From Letharia columbiana (Eukaryota > Ascomycota > Lecanoromycetes > Lecanorales > Parmeliaceae), in contig NW_023501092.1 in the NCBI RefSeq assembly GCF_014066305.1, forward strand, positions 1 to 64,000: a stretch of DNA of 64,000 nt, in the 5' to 3' direction. The translations under genes and the position numbers were made by a program. Below are positions 52,976 to 62,800 of the stretch, piece after piece. Positions within the stretch are counted from its first letter, which is position 1; each line of letters begins with the position of its first letter. The notes beneath the pieces were generated by a model, which saw only the letters and a program-made list of their open reading frames with translations, ran no database searches and had not been told where the DNA came from.

Positions 52976-53446
52976 TAATAATAATATCTAGTTTTACTTT
53001 ATAGAATATTTAGACGTTATTAGACGTTTATATAAAGCTTATATTAATACTTAATAATATAACGCTCTAAGTCGAATCTCTAATATACTCGTAGTTATCG
53101 AGTACCTTTTAATATCGTCTAAATCGATTCTTTTAATAGATCTATCGATATTATAATAAACTTATATACTATAAGACTTATCTTATTTACGTTATAGCTA
53201 TACGTATATTTAAGTATCTCTAATATAGCCTATATTAACTTTTATCGAGAATTCGATTCTACTTTTCTATTCTCGAATCTAACGATATACTTATTATGCG
53301 ATCTTAATTCTTATAACTAAAATAGTAATAATCTATTCGATTTCTACGCTACTTAATTATCGAAGTATCTATTCATTCGTATAATATAGTAGAAGAAGAA
53401 GTATCGAAATTAGAAGACTCGCTAGCAATATACGAGAAGATCTCTA

Positions 53447-53518
53447 TAGCTAGTTACTTAGTCAGCTACTTAATAAGCTACTTAGTTATCTACTTAATTA
53501 GTTACTTAGTAAGCTACT
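53447..53518 (+). repeat. 12-bp minisatellite, six units
   Basis: Six consecutive 12-mers of the form AG(C/T)TACTTAGTN translate on the plus strand to SYLV-type tetrapeptides; reversing CpA mutation would give SHPV. It adjoins an open phrase REETIIDKCEEYYEEY. The same protein relic occurs inverted, three times, around 55,390-56,050. Former coding sequence of an unidentified element. Confidence 0.72.
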
Positions 53519-54468
53519 TAGTCTAATACTCTATAAGAGAAGAAACTATAATAGATAAATGCGAAGAATACTACGAAGAATATAACGGAGAATACGGCGG
53601 AGAAACTAAGCGGTAATAAGATTATTATCGTTAAGAATACGACTTATCTCTCTATAATCTTCCGTTAAATCGTTACTTAGTAAGCGAAGAATAATACTAT
53701 AATTTAATCTGCTATCTCTACGTGCCTCGGCGATATTATATTAATATAATATATTATTAAATTAACGATATAAGAGAAGAATCTACTACGACGATTATAG
53801 TTAATTAGATTACTATAGAAGAAAGATTAAACGATATATATTTAAACGAATTGAAATTATTCGATATCTTACTTCGATACTATTTAAAAGTTTTCATTTT
53901 AATAGAAGATTTCGTAGAATACATATCACTAATTAGCACGATATCTTTACTTCTTTTCAATTTTTCGAAAAATCATATATATATACTTCTTACTATAAGA
54001 ATATAATATTTCTCTATTTTTTATAGATAATTATTATAAGATATTTTAGAAATACTTATAGAGCTATTAGCGTAGACTTAATATCGTATATATCTATCTA
54101 TAGACTATATAGATAATTAATATCTTTTATATTATATATATATATAAGTAAAGATCTATAAATTAAATTTATAGAGTTAAATTTTTCTAAGTTAAATCGA
54201 ACTCTAATCGCTTACTATACGTTTTTAATCTACTTTTACTATTATAAAATTAATTTAATCTATATAATATATAGATATATATATACGAAGAGAGGCGCGC
54301 TAAGATTTAATTAAGAAGATATATTAAGTATAAAGAATTAATTCGTAATAATTATTTATAAAAAATAGAGAAAGACTATATTCTTATAATAAGAAGTATT
54401 AAAATATCGAAAAGAAATAAAGATAATATGTTAATTAGTGGTGTAAATTCTATAATATCTTCTATTAT

Positions 54469-55260
54469 TATAAGGATGATTCGGCTACTACTAAGTTATA
54501 GGTTAAAAGAATCGAAGGTATCGCGCTTTATGGTCGATACGCTCTATTTAACTCTATAAGAGCCTGCTATACCCTCGCTATAGACTATTAAAGCGATTAC
54601 GCTCTTATAACTATCTCCTTCCTTAAGACTATATTCTCGCGACTCTAAAAAGAACTAATTCGAGAGCTTTACTCTAATTAGCGGCTTTCGTAGAGCCAAC
54701 TTAAGGCGTAATGCGCTACCCTTACCCAGTTATTCGAGACTTCTTATCTTAGAGATCTTTATAGAATATAAGATACGTTATAGAGACCCTTTCGAAGTAT
54801 ATTCCTTAGTACTTATATATCGAGACTACTTGTCTTAGAGGTTTCTATAGAATATAAGATACGTTATAAGAATTCTTTCGGAGTATATACCTCGATACTG
54901 ATATATCGAGATTTGATTATCGAAAGCCTTAGGGTATGGAATTATATTGCTTCTGAGAGCCGATACCCGATAAATCTGAAACTTTTACTCTCTAGAAAAT
55001 GTTTTTCGCCCCGTATATAATGGGGTCGAACTCTCGAAATCGAGAAATCAGCGGATATATCTCGTAGTGGCTAGCCTTCCCGAGGTTAGCCAAGTCTCGA
55101 AATTTCAGCGCGATATAGTTATAAGGATGGTTCGGCTACTACTAGGTTATAGGTTAAAAGAATCGAAGATATCGCGCTTTATGGTCGATACGCCCTATTT
55201 AGCTCTATAAGAGTCTACTATACCCCCGCTATAGACTATTAAAGCGATTACGCCCTTATA
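54469..55260. mobile_element. TRIM-like small LTR element, 792 bp
   Basis: Two direct repeats of 141 bp each (54,469-54,609 and 55,120-55,260) start TATAAGG and end CTTATA. These inverted ends fit RIP-altered TG...CA LTR ends. ATTAT lies immediately on both sides (54,464-54,468 and 55,261-55,265), a 5-bp duplication typical of LTR retrotransposons. The 510-bp interior has no coding capacity but includes an internal tandem pair of about 95 bp (TCTTAGAGRTYTYTATAGAATATAAG). The element interrupts repeat W. It is comparatively G/C-rich and still contains TG/CA, so it is a later arrival. A primer-binding site and polypurine tract are not obvious. Confidence 0.87.
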
Positions 55261-55384
55261 ATTATAGAGAAATTTTTCGAATAATAAAATAGCTATAGAC
55301 ATCGAACGGTTTTAATTTATTTAAATATATATCGTTCGATATTTCTTCTATAGAGGTTATAGTAATATATTATATTAATATAAT

Positions 55385-56050
55385 AAGAATAATAAATTAA
55401 GTTATAGTAATATTCTTCGCTTATTAAGTAATAATTTAATATGAAATCGTAAAGAGTATATAACGTGGGATCTTAAAGAGCTAAGCCGTATTCTTAACGA
55501 TAATAGTCTTATTATCGCTTAGTTTCTCCGTAATATTCTCTATAGTATTCTTCGTAGTATTCTTCGCATTTATCTATTATAGTTTCTTCTCTTACTTTTT
55601 AATATAGTAGAAATAATAGATTAAGTTATAGTAATATTCTTCGCTTACTAAGTAATAATTTAATATAGAATTATAGAGAGTATATAACGTGAAATCTTAA
55701 AGAGCTAAGTCGTATTTTTAACGATAATAGTCTTATTACCGCTTAATTTCTTCGTAATATTCTTCGTATTTACCTATTATAGTTTCTTCTCTTACTTCTT
55801 AATATAGTAAGAATAATAGATTAAATTATAGTAGTATTCTTCGCTTACTAAGTAATAATTTAATATAAAATTATAGAGAGTATATAATATGAAATCTCGA
55901 AGAGCTAAGCCGTATTCTTAATAATAATAATCTTATTATCGCTTAGTTTCTCCGTAATATTCTCTATAGTATTCTTCGTAGTATTCTTCGCATTTATCTA
56001 TTATAGTTTCTTCTTTTACTTCTTCTCTTATAGAGTATTAGATTAAGTAA
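55385..56050 (-). repeat. Roughly 200-230-bp tandem repeat, three units
   Basis: AATAATARATTAARTTATAGTARTATTCTTCGC begins units near 55,385, 55,610 and 55,808. On the minus strand they read YYEEYYREYYGET-type phrases, the same relic as at 53,540-53,600 on the plus strand. Spacing differs because the first and third units have an additional TATTCTTCGTAG segment. A fourth, diverged relative starts near 51,780. Unidentified protein. Confidence 0.7.
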
Positions 56051-56159
56051 TTAGCTAAGTAATTAATTAAGTAGATTATTAAGCTAATAAAGTAGATAGT
56101 ATTAACTAAGCGACTAATCGAGTAGTATATAGAGGAGAATAATAACTATAAATTTATTC

Positions 56160-56800
56160 GAGCTCTTTTTAAGAGCTTTTTAACGCGTTTATAAGTAGTA
56201 GTAGATAGCTATTAAACTCGCTTATGGCCTCGATTACTAGTAGTAGCGAATTCGCGTTAATAGAGACTTTAAGAGGCGAGTAAAAGAAGTATATATATCT
56301 GAAGCGTTTAGTAACGTTTCCGCGAGAGGTATCGAGAACGATTATATTTATATTAATGAAATTAATAGAATTAGTAGAGTAATAGAAGAATAATAATTAT
56401 ATAAATAAATAAATAGATGAAAGAATTATTATTCGATTCTAGACGCGTCTAATATAACTACTATAACTATTATATTTAAATATTTATTTCATTTATTAAT
56501 AGTAGACTAAACTTTATTATTTTTATAGCGTTAGAAAGCGTAAATTAAGCTCTATAATTTACGAAATTATAAAGAAATAGTATTCGTAGAAAGCTAATTA
56601 TTTTAGAGTATAAAACTTCTATATATAAATTTTTAATAAGAAAGCTTAAGAGAGCTAGTAGGCTAACTTAGTCGGTCTAATTAAAGAGCGTAATAACTTT
56701 AAATTTATAATTAACTATATATATAAATTTAAGATTTTCTAATTTAATTCTATCTTATTCTTTTATATATACTAATAAGTTAAATTATAATAATTTCTTA
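56160..56800. repeat. Helitron-proximal repeat plus V, copy 2
   Basis: Matches 13,208-13,690 from CTCTTTTTAAGAGCTTTTTAACGCG to GAAAGCGTAAATTAAGC, then continues into repeat V (56,666-56,800). TTATGGCCTCGATTACTAG keeps a TG that the reference copy shows as TTACGG. A truncated element end is likely. Confidence 0.75.
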
Positions 56801-57559
56801 ATAATATTATTACGAATTTAGTATACTTTAGAGAATTCTTACTATTTAAATAGAGGTTTATACTCTTTTAATACTTTAGCGTAACGATTAACGATAAAGT
56901 ACGTTTTTTTATAATACTCGAAACCGACTAAAATAGATTTAAATTTAATTTATATACGCTAAGACGGGGCTATAGACTCGAAATATAGTCTTATTTCTAT
57001 ATTATATCGATATAAAGATAAGATTAAAGATCTTTTACTTAATAGTCTTATAGATAAAGATCTTAGAGATAATTTTAAGCCTCGTAAATAAGCGAGTATT
57101 TAGAAGTCTTCGAGGAAATAAACCTCGAAGCATAGAGTATATTATTCTTAAAATCGTGGATCTTTCGAGAAAGAGTTCTCGGAACGTCGCGATTTTTACA
57201 TTATCTTCGAAGCTCGAGAATAAGCCCTCTAGAGGGGAAGATATTATTAGAAATAGTCTTCACGAAAGCTCTACGAAGTCTCTACGAATAGATATTTAGA
57301 TCTAAATAGAAGTATCTAGCTATTAAGCGTAGATACTCTCGAAATTAGCTTTTTTAACTAAGTTACTAATAATAGAGTCGCTTTTCGAAAGTAGAATTAA
57401 GATTATACTAGTACTAGTATAGAACTTTTAATATAGATCTCTATAGATCTATTATATTATTATTACTAATAACTATCTTCGTAATATTCTTCGTAATATT
57501 CTTCGTATTCGTCTATTATAGATTCTTCTTTTATTTAATTAAATACGAGAGTATCGAGA

Positions 57560-57985
57560 GTAAATATATTATATTAATAAAATTAATAGAATTAATAGAG
57601 AGATAGAAGAAAAATAATTATATAAATAGATAAAAGAATTATTCGATTTCGAACGCGTTTAATATAATTATTATATTTAAATATTTATTTAGTTTATTAA
57701 TAGTAGATTAAACTTTATAATTTTTATATCGTTAGAAAGCGTAAACTAAGCTTTATAATTTATGAAATTTTAAAGTAATAGTATTAATAGAGAGCTAATT
57801 ATTTTAGAGTATAAAAATTTTATATATAAATTTTTAATAAGAGAGATTAAGAGAGCTAGCGAGCTAACTTAGTCGATTTAATTAAAGAATATAATAATTC
57901 TAAATTTATAATTAACTATATATATAAATTTAAGATTTTATAGCTTAACTCTATCTTATTCTTTTATATATATTAATTAACGTAA
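57560..57985. repeat. Helitron-proximal repeat plus V, truncated copy 3
   Basis: Begins within the shared sequence at TTAATAAAATTAATAGAATTA, runs through GTTAGAAAGCGTAAACTAAGC, and continues into repeat V (57,867-57,985). The first 200 bp present in copies 1 and 2 are missing. Confidence 0.72.
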
Positions 57986-58449
57986 TTAATAATAAAGATT
58001 TATTATATTAAATAATCTAGATCTTATTTTATTAATAACTATTAAAGCTAGATAAGATATAATTTTAAAGTTATTTAAATAAATTAAATTAAAGTTTTAA
58101 TAAGACTAATAAGTTAAGATTAAAGTTAAAAAATAAATTTAAGAAAAAATTACTATAGCGAGAAAGAGAATAAAAACTATAAAGCTTTAAATAAAGAATA
58201 TATTATAATTAAAGATTATATTAACTTAACTAAGATTCTTATTATTATTAATAAAATAAATATCTTATAACTTAATTTATATTAATATCTTTATTATATA
58301 ACTATTTTATATTAAATATATATACTCTTAAATTAACTTTTAAAAAAATAAAAAAAAATTAAAAGTTTATTTAGAAATATATTAGTAATAGTTTAAATAG
58401 CGAGAAATAAGTAAAATTTAAATAGTTTCTTTAGAATAAACTATATTAA

Positions 58450-59541
58450 TACTAGTCGAAAAGATATAATATAATATAAGATATTAATTTATTATATTAT
58501 ACTCTAATATAATATAAGTTATTAAGATTTAAATAATTTTATATCTAATATAATATAAGATCTTAGCGATATATTTTACGATATAGTATATTTATAATAT
58601 TATACTATAAAATAATATATATATAAAATATTCTTATTAAGATTTCTATATTTAGAAGTATAAGTAGTTATTCTAATTATTATTCTAGTTAATTATAGCT
58701 ATTACTATTATCTATTATAACTATTACTACTATATCTATTACTATTATATCTACTATTATTATATCTATTATTATTATATCTATTACTATTATATCTATT
58801 ATCGAAATATAATCTTCGCGTATTTTAGTTACTATATTTTTTAGCTATCTAATTTTATACTATATTTAAAATCTAGTCTCGAAGAGATTCTAGAGAATTA
58901 ATTCGTTTATTCTATATATTATATATCTAATATTCTAATAGCTATTACTATTATAACTATTACTATTATAACTATTACTATTTATTATTAAAATAGTTTA
59001 TTATTATATAATAGTTATAATAGTAATAGTTATAATAATAATAGCTATAATAGTAATAATTATAATAGAAGTAATTATAATAGAAGTAATTATAATAGAG
59101 ATAGTTATAATAGAAGTAGTTATAATAGAAGTAACTATAATAGAAGTAATTATAATAGAAATAGTTATAATAGAAGTAGTTATAATAGAAATAATTATAA
59201 TAGTAATAGTTATAATAGTAATAGTTATAATAGTAATAGTTATAATAATAATAGTTATAATAATAATAGTTATAATAGATAATAGTAATAGTTATAATTA
59301 ATTAGAATAATAATTAGAATAGCTACTTATATTAAAATCTTAGTAAGATTATCTTATATATATATTATTTTATAGTATAATATTATAGATATATTATATC
59401 GTAAAATATTTCGCTAAGATCTCGAATTCATATTAGAAAAATGATATAGTATTCGATTCTATTTATATTATATTCGAATACGATATAATATTACTTAATA
59501 TAAAATATTTTATAAAATATTTTATATCTTTTCGACTAGTA
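58450..59541. mobile_element. hAT-type foldback MITE, copy 4 (1.1 kb)
   Basis: The left end TACTAGTCGAAAAGATA leads an A arm; the right end CTTTTCGACTAGTA closes a B arm. The orientation is opposite to copy 3, with which it shares the extra segment containing GAAGAGATTCTAGAGAATTA. A long block of ACTATTATAACT-type repeats fills 58,690-59,300. Flanking ACTATATT (58,440-58,447, two bases from the end) and ACTATATA (59,542-59,549) may be a damaged target duplication. Non-coding. Confidence 0.86.
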
Positions 59542-59808
59542 ACTATATATAATATTAATATATATAAAAAAATTTATAGATATAAGAAATTAAAATATAA
59601 ATCTTAATAATAAATTTATTATTATTAGAAAATATAGAATTTTTATAGATTTAAACTTATAGTCTTTCTAAAATTATAATAAAAGTTATTACTAAAAATC
59701 TATACTATAAGATCTTTCTTACTCGTTAAGATATAAGATTTTATTTAGATATTTATATTATAAAATAGAAGAAATATCGACAATATATCTACTAGTTAGA
59801 TATTTACT

Positions 59809-60194
59809 ATGTTAAGGTCTATATTAAGTCGGTCGGGTGGCTGCGGGTATAGCCGGTAGCCACATTAGTGTGGACGGGGGACTGTCGGAGGGGGACTGTC
59901 CGAAGATAAGTTGCAATAAAAATATCATAAAAAATGTTGTTCAACCTCCCTAATACCGCGCAGAGACGAATATGTGGGGTGGGGGAATCCTTTTAACAGG
60001 ATCCGGATCCATCGCAAGAGTCACGAACTTAGTCTCACCCTGCCAAACGCCCAAAATTTGGATGAATACGACAAGACAAACTTGAGTGTATGCAACATCT
60101 CATGAAAGCAGCGGAGTTCGAACTCACGCGAGATCTCCCAATGTTGTTTTCGTATGGGAGTTCAACTGTCATCGTAACTGGATTGCATGTCTAA
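59809..60194. other. Compartment boundary and 3' flank of the membrane-protein gene
   Basis: Base composition changes abruptly near 59,810 from RIPed to balanced DNA. The first balanced bases, TGTTAAGG, then G-rich sequence with an 11-bp direct repeat GGGGGACTGTC (59,876-59,886 and 59,890-59,900), could be the stub of an LTR or other mobile element, but no second copy exists in the window. The remainder is the downstream flank of the minus-strand gene; no other gene is supported. Confidence 0.6.
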
Positions 60195-61624
60195 CTACAG
60201 TGCGTTCCCTCCAGCCATTGAAAAGATATCTTCTTCCTCCAGAGCCCTCGTTTTCTTATGTGACGTGACGTCAAATTCCAGCGTCTGTCGTATATCACCA
60301 TCTTCATGATAGCTATGCTGAGCCGGACCCAACTCTATCCAGCTTCCCTCGGTCTCACCGTAGCCGATTGCAGTCGTCGAGTCGCTGATTGGGGCGGAGA
60401 TGCGTCCAACTCGGTTCCGTCTGTCGCGGCTGCCAGAGCTAGGGTCGTAGGATTTGCGATGCCGGTAATTGTCCCAACCGGGGCGCTTGAAGATGATTAA
60501 GAAGAGAGGCCTGAGGGTGGGTATGCAGGCTGCAACTATCACGACGTTGGACTCGTTTCTAAAGGATACCTGGTAAGCTGAGTTTGGGGAACAGTATTGC
60601 GCACCTACGCATTCCATATCCAGAGCGTGACGGTGATATCTGAGAGATACCAGTGATTAAATAAACTGCCATTCGGAATAGGATAGTCGGCTTACAAGTG
60701 ATGTCTGAGCGCGCATTCAGTTCTGGCAGCTTGGATGTTTTAATACAAGCACATATGCAGGCACTGACCGTTGAGCATCAGCTGAGACTCATCGCTTTGT
60801 GAGTGTCTGCTCGCGGACACCGCTCACAATATACCGAGTCCCATGACAGAACAGATACCGATTTTTTTCTTGAGAGTCATCTGCAAATTCCACATGATGG
60901 TGATGGGCAGAAGCGCAAGAGCGATGTCGATGAACGCCAGATAACCTGCCACTTGGGTCAATACCCACCACGGAACACTCTGACAAGTTCTGGACGTTAC
61001 ATACTGCCGGTGAACAGCGAAAAGTCTGACTGTCTCTGAGGTGGCCAACACGTTGCCTTCCCCATTAAAGAAAGCTCAGGATTCCACAAAGCTGTTACAG
61101 GCCGACATTGCGCGAAGGTAAGGATGATGGCAATTGTGCAGAAGAGAAAGCTCCCTATCATTGCTCCGTAGATAAGGAAAGCTTTGCGCCATTTACTTTT
61201 TCCCATAATTCGCATTATCAGGAAGGCTACGGATATCTTCCCAGTCGCCAGAGCGTAAATGGTGACCGGTTGTGTTATCCAGTTGATTCGAGAGGCCTTG
61301 ATCGCTTGCGCTGGGTTCATTTGTAAGTAGTACAAATGCCTGCAGCCTCCAAGCTGTCCTAGGACTGTGTACAATATGGAGTATGCAAGTGTAAGAGCCT
61401 GTAGAAAGTCAAACAGGTTTCATAGAGAGCAGTGTTACATCAATTCGCACCCATGACAGCACGATGAAGTGATCATCGTACCAGAAGTTTCGAGTAAGTT
61501 TGAGACGACTATACACCCTGGCGGCAACGAAGACGGTGGAGAGGCTGAACCAGGTCCAAGCAACAGCGTTGAGCTCAGTCGCTCGATTACGATCACCACC
61601 TGGTGGAGCAGTCAATGTTGACAT
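60195..61624 (-). CDS. Rhodopsin-domain (SAT4/PTH11-like) integral membrane protein
   Basis: The predicted protein is 382 residues from six exons: 61,624-61,451, 61,398-61,005, 60,945-60,828, 60,763-60,696, 60,639-60,609 and 60,558-60,195. All five introns are GT-AG, 50-64 nt, and every junction keeps frame. Residues 21-41 form the first membrane helix, followed by RNFWYDDHFIVLSW, the fungal rhodopsin-domain signature. A Cys pair (FAQCRPV...ATCWPP) follows, then PITIMWNLQM, KKKIGICSVMGLGIF, and VVIVAACIPTLRPLF before the seventh helix exit. The remaining 110 or so residues are a hydrophilic cytoplasmic tail. The family comprises plasma-membrane proteins, some GPCR-like (Pth11) and some within secondary-metabolite loci; ligand and function here are unknown. 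The ATG is the first in frame, before the PPGGDRNRATELNAVAW start typical of the family. A CCAAT motif lies about 180 bp upstream. It is divergent from the methyltransferase gene. Confidence 0.9.
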
Positions 61625-61803
61625 GTTGAGCGTTCGGGATAGGTGCGCGAGTTAGAGGAGAAGGCGGGGGAATGACTGCCGCTCTGTAGAGTACATATGA
61701 CGGGGCTTGAAGTCAGCCGCAAGAAAAGGGTGCACACCCTGATGGCGGAGCCGGCAGGATGGAGTCAAATGACAAATTTGACCGATATCCATGGTTCTCT
61801 CTG

Positions 61804-61808
61804 ATTGG
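61804..61808 (-). promoter_or_regulatory. CCAAT box candidate
   Basis: ACCAATCAG on the minus strand lies about 180 bp before the start codon of the membrane-protein gene, a usual distance for the fungal CCAAT-binding complex. Confidence 0.4.
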
Positions 61809-62632
61809 TAGGTAGGTAGGGATAAGCGTGCCTAGACCACGTATTGGGCTGACTGTGCATCCGTCATCCAGATTAGGGCTAGAAGCATATTGAGCCTGCT
61901 CGGAAGCGGATTCCTACCTAGGAGGCTGCAGCTATTGTATTAATTGTGCCGACATTAGAGTGTCAGAGAGTGTGCATTAGTCATGCTTTGCAGCGGCTGA
62001 AGCAGACATGACATGAAGATGTCAGCTTGCGCCAAAATTGAGGAAGACGGCATTTCAAATATTGCTGTTGTTAAAGCACTGTCCCATTTGTATGAGGGAC
62101 ATTTCTCTGGGAAATGGGTAGAGTATATTCGCGACCCGCGAATCTTCTGATAGAAAGAACGGTCTCGAATGTAGTATCCTAGATTCCTTACAACATAGAG
62201 GCGGGTGATCCTGCTGTTTCATGATGATTAATCCACAGATCGTTGTTGCTGGGAGTTTGCTATTTGGATTCTCTACGGAGTAACCCGGGCCATGACGACT
62301 AGGTTATAGAGCAGGGTGCCGCCCGGAGTGACGGTAACTACTCATGCGGTTTAGTGGAGGGGTACCTGAGGCTGTGCTTTACCTTTAGCTTGGTGGGTTG
62401 TAACAACTACGTTTTTCTTTATGATTATTATCAAAAAAAAAAATTTCTTTTAATTTTTTTCCTTGTGGGTGCGCTTCGGACGGAAAATTATCTAGTGATT
62501 ACCTGGAAGATATGACGGGGATGATGATCCTTTCCACAACAGTTGCGCACAATGTGCATAAAAATCCCCGGAAGTTACATCCGTACAGGATGCATTGTGC
62601 CCATGGCTGTTGTTGTGCTCACTGGAGGATTT

Positions 62633-62648
62633 CGGACCCCACCTGCCG
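62633..62648. promoter_or_regulatory. CGG-N10-CCG inverted triplets (Zn2Cys6-type site candidate)
   Basis: CGGACCCCACCTGCCG has inverted CGG half-sites with 10-bp spacing, the layout bound by fungal binuclear zinc-cluster regulators. It lies about 150 bp upstream of the methyltransferase ATG. Such sites also occur by chance. Confidence 0.35.
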
Positions 62649-62760
62649 GACTAGGATTAGGACTGTTTCCTTCGCTCCTTCCCCTGAACCTCACTTCTCC
62701 CTTGGAGCAAGGACCATCTTTCCTTTCACAACTGCCTCCATGTCATCATTCCACCTCACC

Positions 62761-62766
62761 TATATA
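62761..62766 (+). promoter_or_regulatory. TATA box candidate
   Basis: TATATA sits 35-40 bp upstream of the methyltransferase ATG in otherwise balanced sequence. If it is used, the 5' leader would be very short. Confidence 0.45.
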
Positions 62767-62800
62767 GCACTTCTGTCATTATCTCTAATACTCACACATC

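Larger units (their letters stand above)
1..59810. other. AT-rich, RIP-mutated repeat compartment
   Basis: The dinucleotides CA and TG are almost missing over tens of kilobases on both strands, while CG, CT and CC stay common and TA is in excess. This directional loss matches fungal repeat-induced point mutation, which turns CpA into TpA in duplicated DNA. Transposon reading frames inside it (Helitron, hAT) have lost Gln codons to TAA/TAG and Trp codons to TAG, as RIP predicts. Only short chance open frames remain. CA/TG reappear locally in parts of 37.5-50 kb and 54.4-55.3 kb, so RIP intensity is uneven. No host gene is visible. Stretches not listed separately (1-1,080, 2,540-4,760, 5,510-7,480, 13,700-15,200, 19,630-20,130, 51,800-52,300) hold only degraded AT-rich sequence I could not classify. 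Confidence 0.93.
61625..62800. promoter_or_regulatory. Divergent intergenic region between the two genes
   Basis: About 1.18 kb separates the two start codons, which point away from each other, so it must hold both promoters. Open frames in it are short and lack family features. Noted elements are a CCAAT box on the minus strand (61,804-61,808), a GGTA run (61,806-61,818), an A/T tract (62,433-62,460), an inverted CGG pair (62,633-62,648) and a TATA sequence (62,761-62,766). Shared control of the two genes is possible but unproven. Confidence 0.7.

Noticed and set aside
60086..60500. Plus-strand open frames across the membrane-protein gene (60,086-60,268; 60,306-60,500)
   Set aside because: They are antisense shadows of the last exon, which has clear family sequence and correct splice junctions.
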